Counted from the first letter of the stretch, positions 21,817 to 33,788 are shown. The stretch is 64,000 nucleotides of DNA from Orobanche coerulescens (GCA_033398695.1 CM065801.1:53268358-53332357), one strand, 5' to 3'. Notes: generated from the sequence alone by a model not told the origin. Numbers and translations are program-made.

Positions 21817-21845
21817 GCCTAGGCGCAGAAGGGCTGCGCCTAGGC
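21817..21845. repeat. Perfect 12-bp inverted repeat
   Basis: GCCTAGGCGCAG and CTGCGCCTAGGC separated by AAGGG. This GC-rich perfect hairpin lies just before the copia RT homology. Confidence 0.85.
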
Positions 21846-21849
21846 CCCT

Positions 21850-22880
21850 GAAATCCTCCCCTACCCTGTTGTACTCCATGCCTAGGCACAGCCCTTCGTC
21901 CGATGAGTTTGTTTTACTCACCGATGAGGGAGAGCCCAAATATTTTGCGGAGGCTATGAAGGATGAGAACAAGAAGGATTGGATGGATGCCATGCAAGAC
22001 GAGATGAGCTCGTTGCATGAGAATAATACGTACGAGTTGGTGAAGTTGTCGAAAGGCAAGAGAGCTTTGAGAAATAAATGGGTGTATAGGGTGAAGTCGG
22101 AAGAAATAGTTCACTACCCCGATACAAAGCTAGACTCGTAGTGAAGGGATTTAGTCAAAAGAAAGGTATTGATTTTGACGAGATTTTTTCTCCAGTTGTG
22201 AAGATAGGATCGATTCGATTGGTCCTTGGTATAGCGGCTAGTGTTGACCTTGAGATTGAGTAAATGGATGTCAAGACGGCATTTCTTCATGGGGATATCG
22301 ATAAGGAGATATATATGAAGCAACCGGAAGGGTTTGAGGTCAAAGGGAAAGAGGATTATGTTTGTAGACTCCGAAAGAGTCTATACGGTTTGAAGCAAGG
22401 ACCACGGCAATGGTTTTAAAAGTTTGAGTCGATTATGGGGGAGCAAGGCTACTGGAAGACGGCCCTAGACCATTGCGTATTTTTCAAGAAATTTGGAGAT
22501 GATGATTTTATCATCTTATTGCTTTATGTAGATGACATGTTGGTCGTTGGCAAGAATGCCGAAAGGATTGCCAACTTGAAGAAAGAGTTGAACAAGTCTT
22601 TTGCCATGAAAGACTTGGAGGCTGCTAAAAAAATTCTTGGGATAAGAATCACTCGAGATAGAGCAGCCCGAAAATTACACATGTCACAAGAACAATATAT
22701 CGAGAAGGTGCTTAAACGCTTCAACATGGAAAAAACTAAAGTTGTTAGTTCGCCTCTTACTAACAATTTTAAATTGACGAGCAAGGATTGCCCTACAACG
22801 AAGGGAGAGATTGAGGAAATGGATAAAGTTCCTTATGCCTCGGCGGTCGGGAGTTTATGTATGCCATGGTATGTACTAGG
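21850..22880 (+). pseudogene. Ty1/copia Tork-lineage reverse transcriptase fragment
   Basis: Reads into RVT_2 from EPKYFAEAMKDENKKDWMDA through [15 protein letters not shown] (to 22141), then in shifted frame [39 protein letters not shown] and [12 protein letters not shown]. The frame from 22435 carries the catalytic YVDDMLVVG (about 22524-22550) and MKDLEAAKKILGIRI. It breaks off after the SAVGSL block at about 22880, where unrelated Sirevirus sequence begins. Wording is close to the Tnt1/Tork group. It has stops at 22139, 22261 and 22418 and at least two frameshifts; gag, integrase, RNase H and LTRs are absent. A dead fragment. Confidence 0.88.
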
Positions 22881-22889
22881 CCATTCAAG

Positions 22890-23385
22890 ATAGCGGAATC
22901 ACCAGCCATTCAGACCTGTAAGGTGCACCCAACAGCATGCTCCCCGAGCATATCAACAGCGCCAACAGTCGTTCAGAAAGAAGGTTGTATCCAAATATCA
23001 AAGGCCCGCACGGCAGTACTTTCAGTACAGCACGCCTAGGTATTGGATACAGGAGCCGCGTTATCCCTCGCAAAAGCAAGTTTCCGCACAGTATCAGCAA
23101 CAGCTTTGGGAATCCAACTGGAGACCCAGAAGGCAAGCTGTAAGGCCAAAGAAAATGGCTCCACCTCCAAGACGGCATAAGTACTGGATTAATAATAATA
23201 ATCCTGATTTTTACATGCATAATAATTATCATGGTTACAGCAACTACGTGCATGCCCCACGTAGATACCGCAAGAATGTACCTAACATAACCTACAGTAA
23301 ACCAATTGCTGTCAGGAAAATTTGGGTACCTAAAGGCACTAACATCCATGGACCCAATAATCAAAGAGGACCTAAATCTACTTAA
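22890..23385 (+). pseudogene. Sirevirus gag C-terminal remnant
   Basis: Reads as a Gln/Arg/Tyr-rich basic stretch (QQRQQSFRKKVVSKYQRPAR, further on APPPRRHKYWINNNNPDFYM) in the frame that continues into protease. Such low-complexity sequence sits between the zinc knuckle and protease in Sireviruses. No CCHC knuckle is left, and stops occur at 23383 and 23398. It has nucleic-acid-binding character only by composition. Confidence 0.6.
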
Positions 23386-23400
23386 TTTCTTTGCCTATAG

Positions 23401-24795
23401 GATATTCTAGAAAAGGACATCTGGTACTTCGACAGTGGATGTTCCCGGCACATGACAGGAGATAAAAGCAAGTTGTCAGACTTTGTAGAAGGTAGTGGTC
23501 CAAAAGTGCGCTTCGGTGATAAATCTAAAGGAAGAACAAGAGGGAGAGGAAACCTTCTTGTCGGAAAATTCAAAGTCACCGATGTAGCTTATGTTGAAGG
23601 CTTACAGTATAATCTACTTAGTATTAGCCAGTTCTGTGACAAACAGTTCTCGGTGAAATTCTATATAGATCGCTATAGAGTCAAGAACATTCTGACCAAA
23701 GAAGTTGTTCTCACAGGAAGCAGATCAGGTAACATGTATATTGCTGACTCGATGCCTATGAGCTCCTCGATTCCATGTTTTGTTGCCAAAGGCACTGCAA
23801 ATCTAAGGTGGCTATGGCACAAGAGAATGTCTCAAGTCAATTTCAAGATGATCAACAAACTCTCCAGACAGGGATTGGTTAGAGGAATGCCAAATGTATC
23901 ATTTCAAAAAGACAGTGTTTGTGGACCATGTCAGAAAGGCAAGCAAATCAAGACCACCCTGAAGAGCAAATCCTATCTTTCGACTCACAGAGTTTTTGAA
24001 ATGCTACACATGGATCTCTATGGTCCTGTAGACCCGGTAAGTTTGGGAGGTAAGAAATACTGTCTCGTTATTGTTGATGACTTTTCCAGTTATGCTTGGA
24101 CTATCTTCCTAAGCAAGAAGAAAGATACAACATCAAAGCTGCCCGAGCACCTAAGAAAGCTTCAGAATGAGAAAGGGTTGAGTATCGTGTCCATTCGTTC
24201 CGACAGAGGTACAGAATTTACTAACCGCTTTATAGAGCAATACTGTTCGGAAAATGGGATACAGCACGAATACTCACCTGCCCGTACACCTCAACAAAAT
24301 GGTGTTGTTGAGCGAAAGAACAGGACGCTGAAAGAAGCAACAAGAACAATGATTGCCACAAGCAAGTTGCTACAGCGTTTCTGGGGCGAAGCCACCAATA
24401 CAGCGTGCTACACTCAAAACCGCTGTATCGTCAACAAGCACCACAACAAAACAGCATACGAGGTATGAAACAACAAAGCTCCATTAGTCTCGTACTTTCA
24501 CATATTTGGATGCAGGTGTTATGTGTTGAAAAATGGAAAGGATCAACTCAGAACCTTCGACGAGAAGTCAGATGAAGGAATATTTGTAGGATATTTCTCT
24601 GTCAGCAAAGCTTATAGGATCTTAAATAAAAGGAAGTTGACAATCGAGGAATCAGTTCATGTAGTGTTTGACGAACCTCACCATGACCCTACAGGAGTAG
24701 AAGGACTTTCTCAGGACATCCAACAACTTTCCATCATAGATCCACCAATTCCTATAGAACCTGTCGTTGACCTAGAAATCAACCTGAGGCCGTAA
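23401..24795 (+). pseudogene. Sirevirus protease and integrase
   Basis: Protease active site DSGCSRHMTG at about 23434-23463, followed by the GAG-pre-integrase block (LRWLWHKRMSQVNF, then CGPCQKGKQ: the His/Cys zinc site). The integrase core has HMDLYGPVDP (first Asp), VDDFSSYAWTIFLSKKKDT, SDRGTEF (second Asp) and the NG..ERKN region (third acidic residue Glu). The frame is open from 23401 except for a TGA at 24466, which replaces a codon between YEV and NNKAP, and resumes to the stop at 24793. Catalytic residues are all visible, so it died by a few mutations plus truncation. Confidence 0.92.
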
Positions 24796-24829
24796 GCGCG
24801 TAGATGAAGCCGATGTTGTACAAGTGAGC

Positions 24830-26628
24830 CGAAACTACTGACAACTCAAGATCTGATGCGGGACCACGAATTAGAACCCGACAGAAGATGGTTGAGAGAT
24901 CACCCTCAGGAGTTGATCATAGGAGACATTGATGATGGAGTATCAACCCATAGGAGAATACAGAGTACACAAGGAAATGTACTATGTGAGCAAGAAGAAC
25001 TCGAAACTGAGATTTCTCCATTTCCTGAATAGAAGTCTCAAGCTGAGCTTAGAAGACTCAACATGTGCACTATTGATGTATTCTTAGCCCAATCCGAACA
25101 TGTTTCTACCATAGAAGCCCTTAATAATTCTCATTGGATTTCATCTATGGAAGAAGAGATTAACGGTTTCGAAAGAAACAATGTATGGTATCTTGTACCC
25201 AGACCTATGCATCAATCTGCAATTGGAACCAAATGGGTATTCAGAAACAAGAAGGATCGAAATGGACTTTTTATTAGAAACAAAACCCGTCTAGTCGCGC
25301 AAGGATACCGACAGGAAGAAGGCATAGATTACGATGAAACATTTGCCCCTGTAGCCAGACTAGAAGCCATTAGGATATTCTTAGCCTTTGCCGCCCACAA
25401 AAGCTTCATTGTTTATCAAATGGACGTCAAAAGCGCATTCCTGAATGGAGACCTTGTCGAAGAAGTCTATGTTGAACAACCACCAGGGTTTGCCAACACA
25501 GAAGGCGTAGACCTAATATACAGGCTAATGAAGGCGATGTACGGACTTAAACAAGTCCCTAGAGCATGGTATGAAACCCTGTCCCAGTATCTAACCGACA
25601 ATGGATTTGAGAAAGGTGTTGTGGACAAAACCTTGTTCAAAATACAGGAAGGTGATGACCTTCTAATGGTTCAAATCTATGTAGATGATATTATATTTGG
25701 TTCAACTAACCTTGTTTTATGTCAAAGGTTCTCACATCTCATGCAAAGTAAATTTGAAATGAGTATGATGGGAGAACTTAGTTATTTCCTAGGTTTGCAG
25801 GTAAAGCAGTTGCCTACAGGGATATTCATCAACCAGGAAAAATACAGCAAGGAGCTTCTCCACAAGTTTGGAATGAACACTTCCAAATCATCATCAACCC
25901 CCATGAGCACTTCCGTGCAAATTAGTGCTGATGAAGCCAGAAAGCCGGTTGACCAATCACTCTATAGGAAGCTTATTGGCTCACTCCTGTACCTAACGGC
26001 TAGCAGGCCCGATATCCAGTTTGCTGTAGGAGTGTGTGCGCGATATCAAGTATCACCTAAAGAATCACACTTCAACACAGCTAAAAGAATCTTGAAATAC
26101 ATCAAAGGAACAGTCGATGTAGAACTGTGGTATCCTAAAGAAGGCGGATTCGATTTAGTTGGCTACAGCGACTCGGATCTCGGAGGCTACAAGCTATATA
26201 GGAAGAGTACAAGCGGTACTTGTCACTTTCTTGGACCTAGACATGTGTCTTGGTTTAGCAAGAAACAATTGGCAAACTCGCTTTCCACGGCTGAATCAGA
26301 ATACTATGCTGCTGGTAGTTGCTGTATGTAGATCCTTTGGATGCAGCAACAGTTGTCAGATTATGGAATTGAAGCCAAGGAAACAACAATTATGTGCGAT
26401 AGCACGAGTGCAATTGCAATAACGCACAATCTTGTATTGCACTCGCGCACTAAGCATATCAACATGAAGCATCATTTCATCAGGAATCATGTCGAGAATA
26501 AGGATGTTCGGCTGGAAAAAGTTCATATAGATATCCAGTTAGCCGACATCTTTACCAAGCCTCTCGGCACATCAGGATTCAACATGCTTCGACAAGAATT
26601 AGGATTGCTACAGCCTGACTCCCTGTAA
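24830..26628 (+). pseudogene. Sirevirus reverse transcriptase and RNase H
   Basis: Linker to 25062 with a stop at about 25030, then RVT_2 from about 25130: [62 protein letters not shown], and the catalytic [11 protein letters not shown] at about 25679-25711. Copia RNase H follows: [19 protein letters not shown], a TAG at 26329, then in the same frame CDSTSAIAI, LHSRTKHINMKHHFIR and ADIFTKPL, ending at 26626. The single interior stop falls between conserved RNase H helices. The protein is otherwise full length and well preserved, so the element was recently coding. Confidence 0.93.
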
Positions 26629-26649
26629 GTATTTATTGCTTTTGCTCAA

Positions 26650-26875
26650 CAATTGAGGGGGAATGCTGCAAGACCGAAGAATACAGTATCCACCGTTAAT
26701 TATCTGTACACTCAGACCATCAGAACAGCACTGTAGGGACAAAGATATATAAATCATCATACAACTGATGTGTACAATAATTAAGGGGGAATACAGTATG
26801 ACCCATGAATACAGCATTAATCCGAAAGTTGTTGTATGGAATTGAATCTTGTATGTACCTTTTAAGGGGGAACGC
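26650..26875 (+). repeat. Repeated polypurine tracts after pol
   Basis: Three purine runs with similar surroundings: TTGAGGGGGAATGCTG (26653), TTAAGGGGGAATACAG (26782) and TTAAGGGGGAACGCTG (26863), each followed by a TACAGTA-type word. They lie between pol and the third ORF. Multiple PPT-like motifs in this zone have been described for Sireviruses. Another copy precedes the 3' LTR (34349). Confidence 0.8.
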
Positions 26876-27397
26876 TGTATTTTCGCGGATACAGTACATA
26901 CTATGAAAAACAATTCATAATATAATAATAATATTTTATTCTTTTGAAAAACAATTTCAGTCCACGTGCCCTGTTTCATGTCAAACGTCTTTTATATTAA
27001 ATGCTTTACACGACATCTGGACAATAGTATCTCAAAAGCCGCGATGTTTCAAAATTATTTATTAATTTTACACCGCCAATTCGGGAAATAAGGGAAAATC
27101 GATACGTCGGAAGTGGGACCCGCAATGATTTCAAAATTCGATGGATAAGCTGTACCAGTTACACTCAGTCCGTTGTGATCGTACATTTTAAACAACGGCT
27201 CTCATCCCTTAAATCTGACCGTTCATTATCTGAAAACCCTTAATCGTTGCCACTATAAAAAGACTGTTAATGCCTCCTCAGACACTTTACGCTTTCTGAA
27301 TATTGAACGAGTCCTTGAGCATATAGCCTACAAATTTTATTGCCTTTAAATGATATTCTTCTTTGAATCCTTATTCCCTTTTCTTCGAGGAACATCA
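26876..27397. other. Spacer between pol and third ORF
   Basis: AT-rich non-coding sequence; no ORF on the plus strand. CACTATAAAAAGAC at about 27250 is a TATA-like sequence roughly 150 bases before the third ORF's ATG and could start a subgenomic transcript; this is inference only. Confidence 0.35.
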
Positions 27398-30217
27398 ATG
27401 GCATCTACTCAGACCTCCTCTCTCTCTCTCAAGAAGACCTCCAACATCATCGATGGACATATTTTTTCTAGATCTTTCGTGCTTGAATGTGTTCATTTCG
27501 AAGTTGATGACATCGAATCGATGGAGTTCATCATTATGAGGATTCGTCAGCAAGGCCTTTATCGCCTTGGAAGTCACATCGCTGAGCGTTTTGATGCTCA
27601 ACTGGTTGAGGAATTCTATCTAAATGCTGTTGTTCGTTTCTTCTCGCTTGCTCAGGGAGGAAATGTTGCTGACATCACAGCTGTCATTCATGGAGTCGAG
27701 ATCTGTATTGACCATGAACTACTTCAGAATCTCTACAAACTTCCTTCTGACGGCCTATCAATGGAAGATCTTGAGACATTTGGGTATCAAGAAATTTTGA
27801 CAAAATACTGGAGACTTTTTACTGGTTCAAAAACAGACGAAAATGTTCATACTACCTGTCATAAGAAATCTTTCTATTTACCTTTTGTTTATTTGCACGA
27901 TTTTTGTTGTCGCATCATTGAAAACCAAACAGGTGCGTTCGAAATGTGCACCAACTTGAGGTTCAGGATGATGGTTGCAATCATGACCTTTGAAAAGGTC
28001 AACTGGTGCCAGATCGTGCTTAAGAGGCTGCAAGAATAAGTTTCAAAGCCTGCCTCGCAGAAGAAGTCATTTGGTTTATTTCTGAACTATCTTCTGACCA
28101 AATGCGGAGTTCCACAAGCCCCGGAGGCAAAGAAAATCAATTCTAGGATATACTTGGGAAGCATCAGGCCAACAGCTTTCAACAAATCGCCCCTGATTGC
28201 AAACAGGCCCTTTATCCGAGCTCTGCCCCTTTCATCTGACCCAAGGGACGTTTCTTCGACGCCTGGTAGCGAGGGTCCTTCGAAGAAGAGGAAGCGTTCT
28301 CACAGCAAGACTCCTGTTGCGAGTGAGAAACCAAAGAGAAAGCTAAGGAAGCTTTTTAAATCGAAGAAGAATACATCGGCCCAACCCACTGTATCGAACC
28401 CCCAGGGCGCAACCCTTGTGGAAGAGATGACTGCTACTATCGCGACAGTAGATCCCGAGCCTTTGGCGGCTAGGATGGATGTTCAGCCATCTGCCAACTT
28501 ACAAGACTCTGGCGAGTCGGATGCCACTTTAGAGGCAATAGCCACTTCTCTTGTACGGCGTTCCACACCCGTTAAGGATCCATCTCCCTGCAGGGTACCA
28601 ACCCCTGTACGGGATCCCTCTCCGATACAGGATCCCACACCTGTAAATGAACCCATGCCTACAGCGGACCCATGCGTTGTACGCAGCCCCTCCCCGGACA
28701 TAATTATTACTAAAACCTTACTTGCTGTGCAAATAGAGCAGGCTTTCGAAAGGTTTGTCCAATGGAAAAGCTACAAACTTGCTCCGTACGACATCTTGTA
28801 CAACTGGAGCGAATGGAGCAACGAAGAAAGATTTGTGTTGGAAGTGACGGACTCCAAAGATGCTGAAGTCCTGATCCAATGGGACAACTTGTGCTGTAAA
28901 GAGCTGATTGAGAGCCATCTTCTGCACAAAGCCGATGCAAGGAAGAAAGGAAAAGATAAGTCCGTGGAATCACCTCACAAGAGCCCCAAATCCGACCACG
29001 ACTCAAACGATGACGACGATGCCTTACAAGCAGGTCTGAGAATGAGCCGTGAGGAAGCTCGAGAAAAAGAATTGTCCCAACTTCAACAACAACAAGGTAA
29101 AGGGACATCTGATCAACATCTGTCCCCTTCGCAACAGCAAGACATTGTTCCCGACAACGAGGATTCAGTCCCTCCTGTCGCGGAGGAATAATCATATGTC
29201 TCTCAACAGGCACCTGAGCCTGTCGCTGAGGAACAACCAGCCACAGAAAAGGCGCCCGAGCCTGTCGCCATAGCAAACGATGACCGGACACGCGCCATCT
29301 CGCATGAGGAATCAGTCCCTCTGCCGGAGCAAGCAGACTGTAATACCCGTAATTTCGATTTCCGGAATTTTTTTTTCGGCGGAAGTCCATTTTGATGACT
29401 CGCTCATGACCATTTCATCATTCTGAGAATGATTAATTCTACACTTTTTGACATCCGAGTTCATTTCGGTATCATTTTGTTGAGTTCCGTGCTTTTTAGC
29501 GACTTTTCCGCACTTGAGTTCGATTCTTGCGAATATCATTCGAAACTGCTGTTTCGAGTTTCTCATAAGTCCGTTTAACTTTTTTAGACGTGTTGTGAAC
29601 TTCGGTTTGGTTATTCGATCACGTATCGTGATTTTCGGGCGTTTTGGGCCATTTTGTAATTTACCCAAAGTTATGGGTATCCGTATCTGCAATTGTTGTC
29701 TCGAACCTTTTCTTGGTCGCGTATGATTAATTATTGCATTATGTTTTCATTTCGGGTCGATGATGTTGTCCGCGAGCTTTTCGTCGTGTTCGTTCCGTGC
29801 GTTTTCGGAAATCGAGTCGTCGGATCATGACGGTTGAGCACTGGCCGGACAGGTGCGGCCGGCACGGTCGGAATCTTGAGCCTTGGCCGAGCAAGCACGG
29901 CGAGAACCGGCGTAGCGCACTTCTGGCCGGAAGCCTGCGCGCGCTAACCGGCAGTGTAGCGCCTTGCTCAGGCGGCCCAATGTCTGGCTGTCGGGATGGG
30001 CGGAGGGTTCTTGGAGTACTAGACTCGGGGATGATCGGCGGAGTAGCGCACGCTCTTGTCGGGCATTGCACGCCTTCTGACCGGAAGGTAGCGCGCGCTC
30101 TGGCGGAAAAGGCTGCGCCTTCTGGCCGAGTCAGTAGGGCAGTGGGGGCTCTGGATTGCGGCCTGGGCCGATAGCGCACGCTAGCTCGGCAGCCTAGCGC
30201 ACGCTAGTCCGGCCCAG

Positions 30218-30224
30218 TATAAAT
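30218..30224 (+). promoter_or_regulatory. Solo LTR TATA box
   Basis: TATAAAT right after CGCACGCTAGTCCGG, with the leader TCATTTTCACTCG about 20 bases downstream. Position matches the LTR at 1-2580. Confidence 0.6.
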
Positions 30225-31289
30225 GTGGCAGAGCAGCCTCATTTTCACTCGTTTTTCATTTCCTTTCTTTTCGATCTGCGGCTAGAGCTTCAGAGGAGGC
30301 GAAGCCATGTTGTTGAACAACAAATCCACGAAGTTCTTGAGTTCATATCATGGATTGGTCATCCTATATCATCCTTTGATCCAGCGAATCAAGGTAATCT
30401 CTTCTTAGAACCCTAAATTCTTGAATTTGGGGATTTTTGCGTTTTTGTCCGATTCATTCCGTATTGTTGGTTAATTCATGATGGGTATAATTAATCTTGG
30501 TAGTATTCTTGTGTTTAACATCATTTAATCCATTGTTCTTCGTCGAATCGAAGTATATTTCTTGATTTCCTTCGAATCGACTTTTTGAGGGATTTGTTCT
30601 CGATCTTGTTTTCCATCCGTTTTTGATGGCTCGATTGTGGTTAAATGATGTTGTTAAACATATTCTATGGATTATATATCTATATTTCAACTTGGAATTC
30701 TGTTTTCGTGTTTTGTCGGGACGAATCGTGTTCTTGGCCGTTTTGGGGGAAAACACTTGAACTTTCGTCATTCGTTCTTTGAATTCAACGGCTTTAAGTC
30801 GTGCTATGGAATTCATTTTCATTTTTTTTATTGTCCTTCGTAGTTTATTATTGCGAGTTGGCGTTCGGTGGAGTCGGCGGGTTCGTAGTCGGTTCGTGCC
30901 AACCTACTTCGGTCGATTCTCCGCGTTGTGGTTGTTCGAGGCAAGTACCTTGTCCATACTATTCTTGTTTTGTGGATATAATGATTAGTGATCGTCTTGG
31001 TGTGTTTGTTTGTTTGTTTGTTTGAAATGAGTTTTCAAAAGATTTGGTTAGCCTTGTTAAAGGCCCTCTTTCAAAACCGTGTGTGTTTTGCGATTGGTGT
31101 GTTTCGTGAACGAGTATGTGAATCTTATGGATATGTTTGGTGTTGATGTTGCGCTTGATAATGCGTGTGTACATATATTATCTCTTTTCGGTGTGTTATG
31201 GTTTGACGTGGTATTTTGCTAAGTGTTTGATGCCTCTTGGCGAATTGTTTGGATATCCTTGGTGTGATATGTTACTTGTGCTTGATTAT

Positions 31290-31765
31290 TTTGCGGCCAG
31301 CTCGGGAGGGTCCGACGGAGCCTCGAGTGGGATTTGTGGCTTCGTCCCGGTCCTAGGTGACGTGTGGTGCTTGAGTATTTCGCTAGCCACCTTGGGAGGG
31401 TCCGACGGGGCCTCGAGTGGGATTTGTGGCTTCGTCCCGGTCCTAGGCGATGCGAGTACATGTTTTGTGAATGTGTTTGCTCACCCCGGGAGGGTTCGAC
31501 AGGGCCACGGAGGGAGTCCAATGGTATAGCCCTGGATTCACGAGTGAAACTTCACCGCTACATGTGTATATTTTGTGATTGTATTTCGCTCACCTCGGGA
31601 GGGTCCGATGGGATCACGGAGGGAGTCCAATGGTATAGCCCTGGATTCATGAGTGCGGTTGCTTATGTTTTGGGAATGTGTTTGCTCACCTCGGGAGGGT
31701 TCGACGGGGCCACGGAGGGAGTCCAATGGTTTTGCCCTGGATTCACGAGTGAAACTTCACGGGTG
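31290..31765 (+). repeat. Tandem blocks inside solo LTR
   Basis: Five related blocks, each opening with CTCGGGAGGGTCCGACGG-like sequence: two of the form ...GGGATTTGTGGCTTCG and three of the form ...GGAGTCCAATGGT...CCCTGGATTCA. They occupy the position where the other LTRs have their minisatellites. The GGGAGGGTCC...GAGGCCTCG core is shared with 1-4720 and with the LARD-like LTRs. Confidence 0.85.
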
Positions 31766-33788
31766 TGAGTGTATTTTATGTCCGTTGAGGACGCGTGACG
31801 TGGGTTTTAACCTTGTGTATTGTTGTGGGTTTCAATTTTGAAAACAAACCTTTGGGTTGTGACCCTTATTGATTTTGGAAAGAGAAGGATTAAGTAATCC
31901 TAAATTGTTTTCTATTAAAACTCTCGATGGCATATTAAACCGTTTTATAAATTGTTTCTCTTGATTTGTGATCTTTCGGTTTTGGAATGTTTTACCCAAA
32001 CTCATGCCTCGGGAAGTACTTTTCGTTATGTTTGGATCTTTGAGGATTCCTGGTTATTATTGTCCTTGGAACTTGTATTATATGGCTCGTATTTGCACTT
32101 TGTTCTTGCACTAGCAAAACAGTGGAGTTTTGCTAACCCCCGAGTATTCGGGGGGTGGATGTCTGTTTTTGCATTCAAGTTTTGGAGCATAGCACAGGGT
32201 CGGCATGAAGGATGATGAAAGAAACGATACTAATCACACGAGGACCCGTTTGATGTCATGTTGGTTTAGTTGTATTTTATTTCTGCTGCAGTATTCTTTC
32301 CCCGTTGTACGGGAGTGTGTTGTATTCGACCCCTGCGTGGGCATGTATTGTAATTGAGTTGTATGTATTTATTGAAAGACCAAATCGGTCTACTGAGTCA
32401 TTTTAGCCTTAAAGGCATTGTTGAGTTGTTCGGTTTTGTTACCAGCCTGGTAGAACCTTGAGGAAAGGTTCTACGGCGTGTAATATCCCTGAGCGGATTG
32501 GGGGTGTTACACGGACGATGAGAGACAGCAGGAGGAATCAGTCCCTCTTGTACCTATGTCTTCAGAACCCATCTCAGAACAGGAAGATGCAGCAACCCAC
32601 GTTGCCGAGCCCGCATCTGTCACTGCCGACCCTTCAACTGTATCGGAATCCGACGACGGTATAATACCTGAGGATATCCAACTCGATTCACGTTCCAATG
32701 GGAATTTGATACGGTTGAATGGCGCTGAAGACTTTAGCCAGCCTGACTCTCCCCGAAACGCAAGCAAGAAAGAGCAACTGCATGCTCTTAGCTCACAAAC
32801 AGTTTTCCTGCAGGATGCTATTAATGCCCTGCACGTTGTCGAAAAAGCACTCGATTTGATGCATCAGTCTGCTGTTGAAGAAATGATTGGTCTAAGGCAT
32901 GAAGTATCAAAAGTGGAAGAAGCCTTCCAAATTCTGCCGACCGTCTTCAAACAGGCACTGAGCCAACTACAACAGTGTCAGGAGCAAATCCTGAAGGAAG
33001 AACAATCAAAACTTCGTGTGTCAGAAGCCAAGACTGCATCCGCTCTCATCGAATCCGGTTCCCAGCTTCGAGCCCACGACAAAAATAATAAAGATATGTC
33101 GCAAGTGCTCAACTCCCTAGTTGATAAAATGGCAAGCTTTGAAGCAAAACAATACGACGCATTAAAGATCCTTGAACATCTTGATGAAAAGGTGTCTTAC
33201 CTTGATAATGCCAAAAAGGGGGAAGAAGAAAGGGAAGCTGCGAGAAGAACAAGGCTGGAGCAAGAAAGAGAATTTGAAGTTGCTCAAGACAGCATTACTG
33301 CTGAAATTAATCGTTTAGCAGCTCCGGCTCACAACGTCGGGATACAGGGAGAACGCCCAGAATCCCAGGACCCTAAGTTTCCTTGGAAGAGCCTCGTTCA
33401 AAAACCACAAGCTATGAACCTCCCGGCCAACCGACAGCCTACTGCAGAAGAGATTAAAAAGTGGAGGAAGAATGAACTGCTAAGATACTTTGTTGTTCTT
33501 ATCAGGGAATCTCAAATATTTAACAGTTGCAGAACAGTGCATGAAGCCGTAGAGGAGTTTAAGAAGAGGTTGGACGAAGGAACGCTCCCGCTTTAACAGA
33601 AAATAAAGTCCAAGCACAAGCAAGGCGACTTGGTTACCCATCCAGAGGATTGGATCCTAGCTTTCGATAAATCCTACGAAGGTCAAGCTATATACCTTAA
33701 TCGAAACAAGGACGCTCATCAAAATTGGTGGAAAGGTACCAAGAATGACCCTAGAAAGCCTTGGAGGCACTCGGACTATAGGATCTAG

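Larger units (their letters stand above)
29339..32511 (+). repeat. Tekay-like solo LTR inserted in Sirevirus third ORF
   Basis: 3173 bases from TGTAATACCCG to GGGTGTTACA with no internal region. Flanks are CAGAC (29334-29338) and CGGAC (32512-32516), a 5-bp target duplication with one mismatch, and the interrupted ORF resumes in frame immediately after it. It is the only full-length copy of this LTR family here: palindrome array 29905-30205, TATA box 30218, leader, tandem blocks 31290-31760, C5/G5 hairpin 32137-32154, covarying hairpin 32450-32474. Solo LTRs arise by recombination between the two LTRs of one element. Confidence 0.92.
27398..33788 (+). pseudogene. Sirevirus third ORF (so-called env-like), split by solo LTR
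   Basis: ATG at 27398 in CATCAATGGCATC context. The frame runs to 29338 with TAA stops at 28037 and 29189, is interrupted by the solo LTR, and resumes in frame at 32517 up to TAG at 33786, with one more TAA at 33594. The first 210 residues form a globular helical domain (FSRSFVLECVHFEVDD, VRFFSLAQGGNV, ICIDHELLQNLYKLP) like that of plant putative retrotransposon proteins. A basic patch follows (KKRKRSHSKT, KPKRKLRKLFKSKK), then a proline repeat (PTPVRDPSPIQDP), acidic linkers, and a long coiled coil (about 32800-33300). I see no signal peptide or membrane segment, so envelope function is not supported; the role is unknown. Confidence 0.8.

Noticed and set aside
22881..22940. Tork and Sirevirus as one copia element
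   Set aside because: RT motifs differ in lineage (YVDDMLVVG against [11 protein letters not shown]), and the second block begins again at gag, so two different elements are joined.
28710..29390. 226-residue minus-strand ORF
   Set aside because: Shadow of the Sirevirus third ORF; it even runs into the inserted LTR, which a real gene would not.
27398..33788. Envelope protein in the Sirevirus
   Set aside because: The literature name env-like is common, but no signal peptide, membrane segment or fusion-type motif is visible; I keep it as a third ORF of unknown role.
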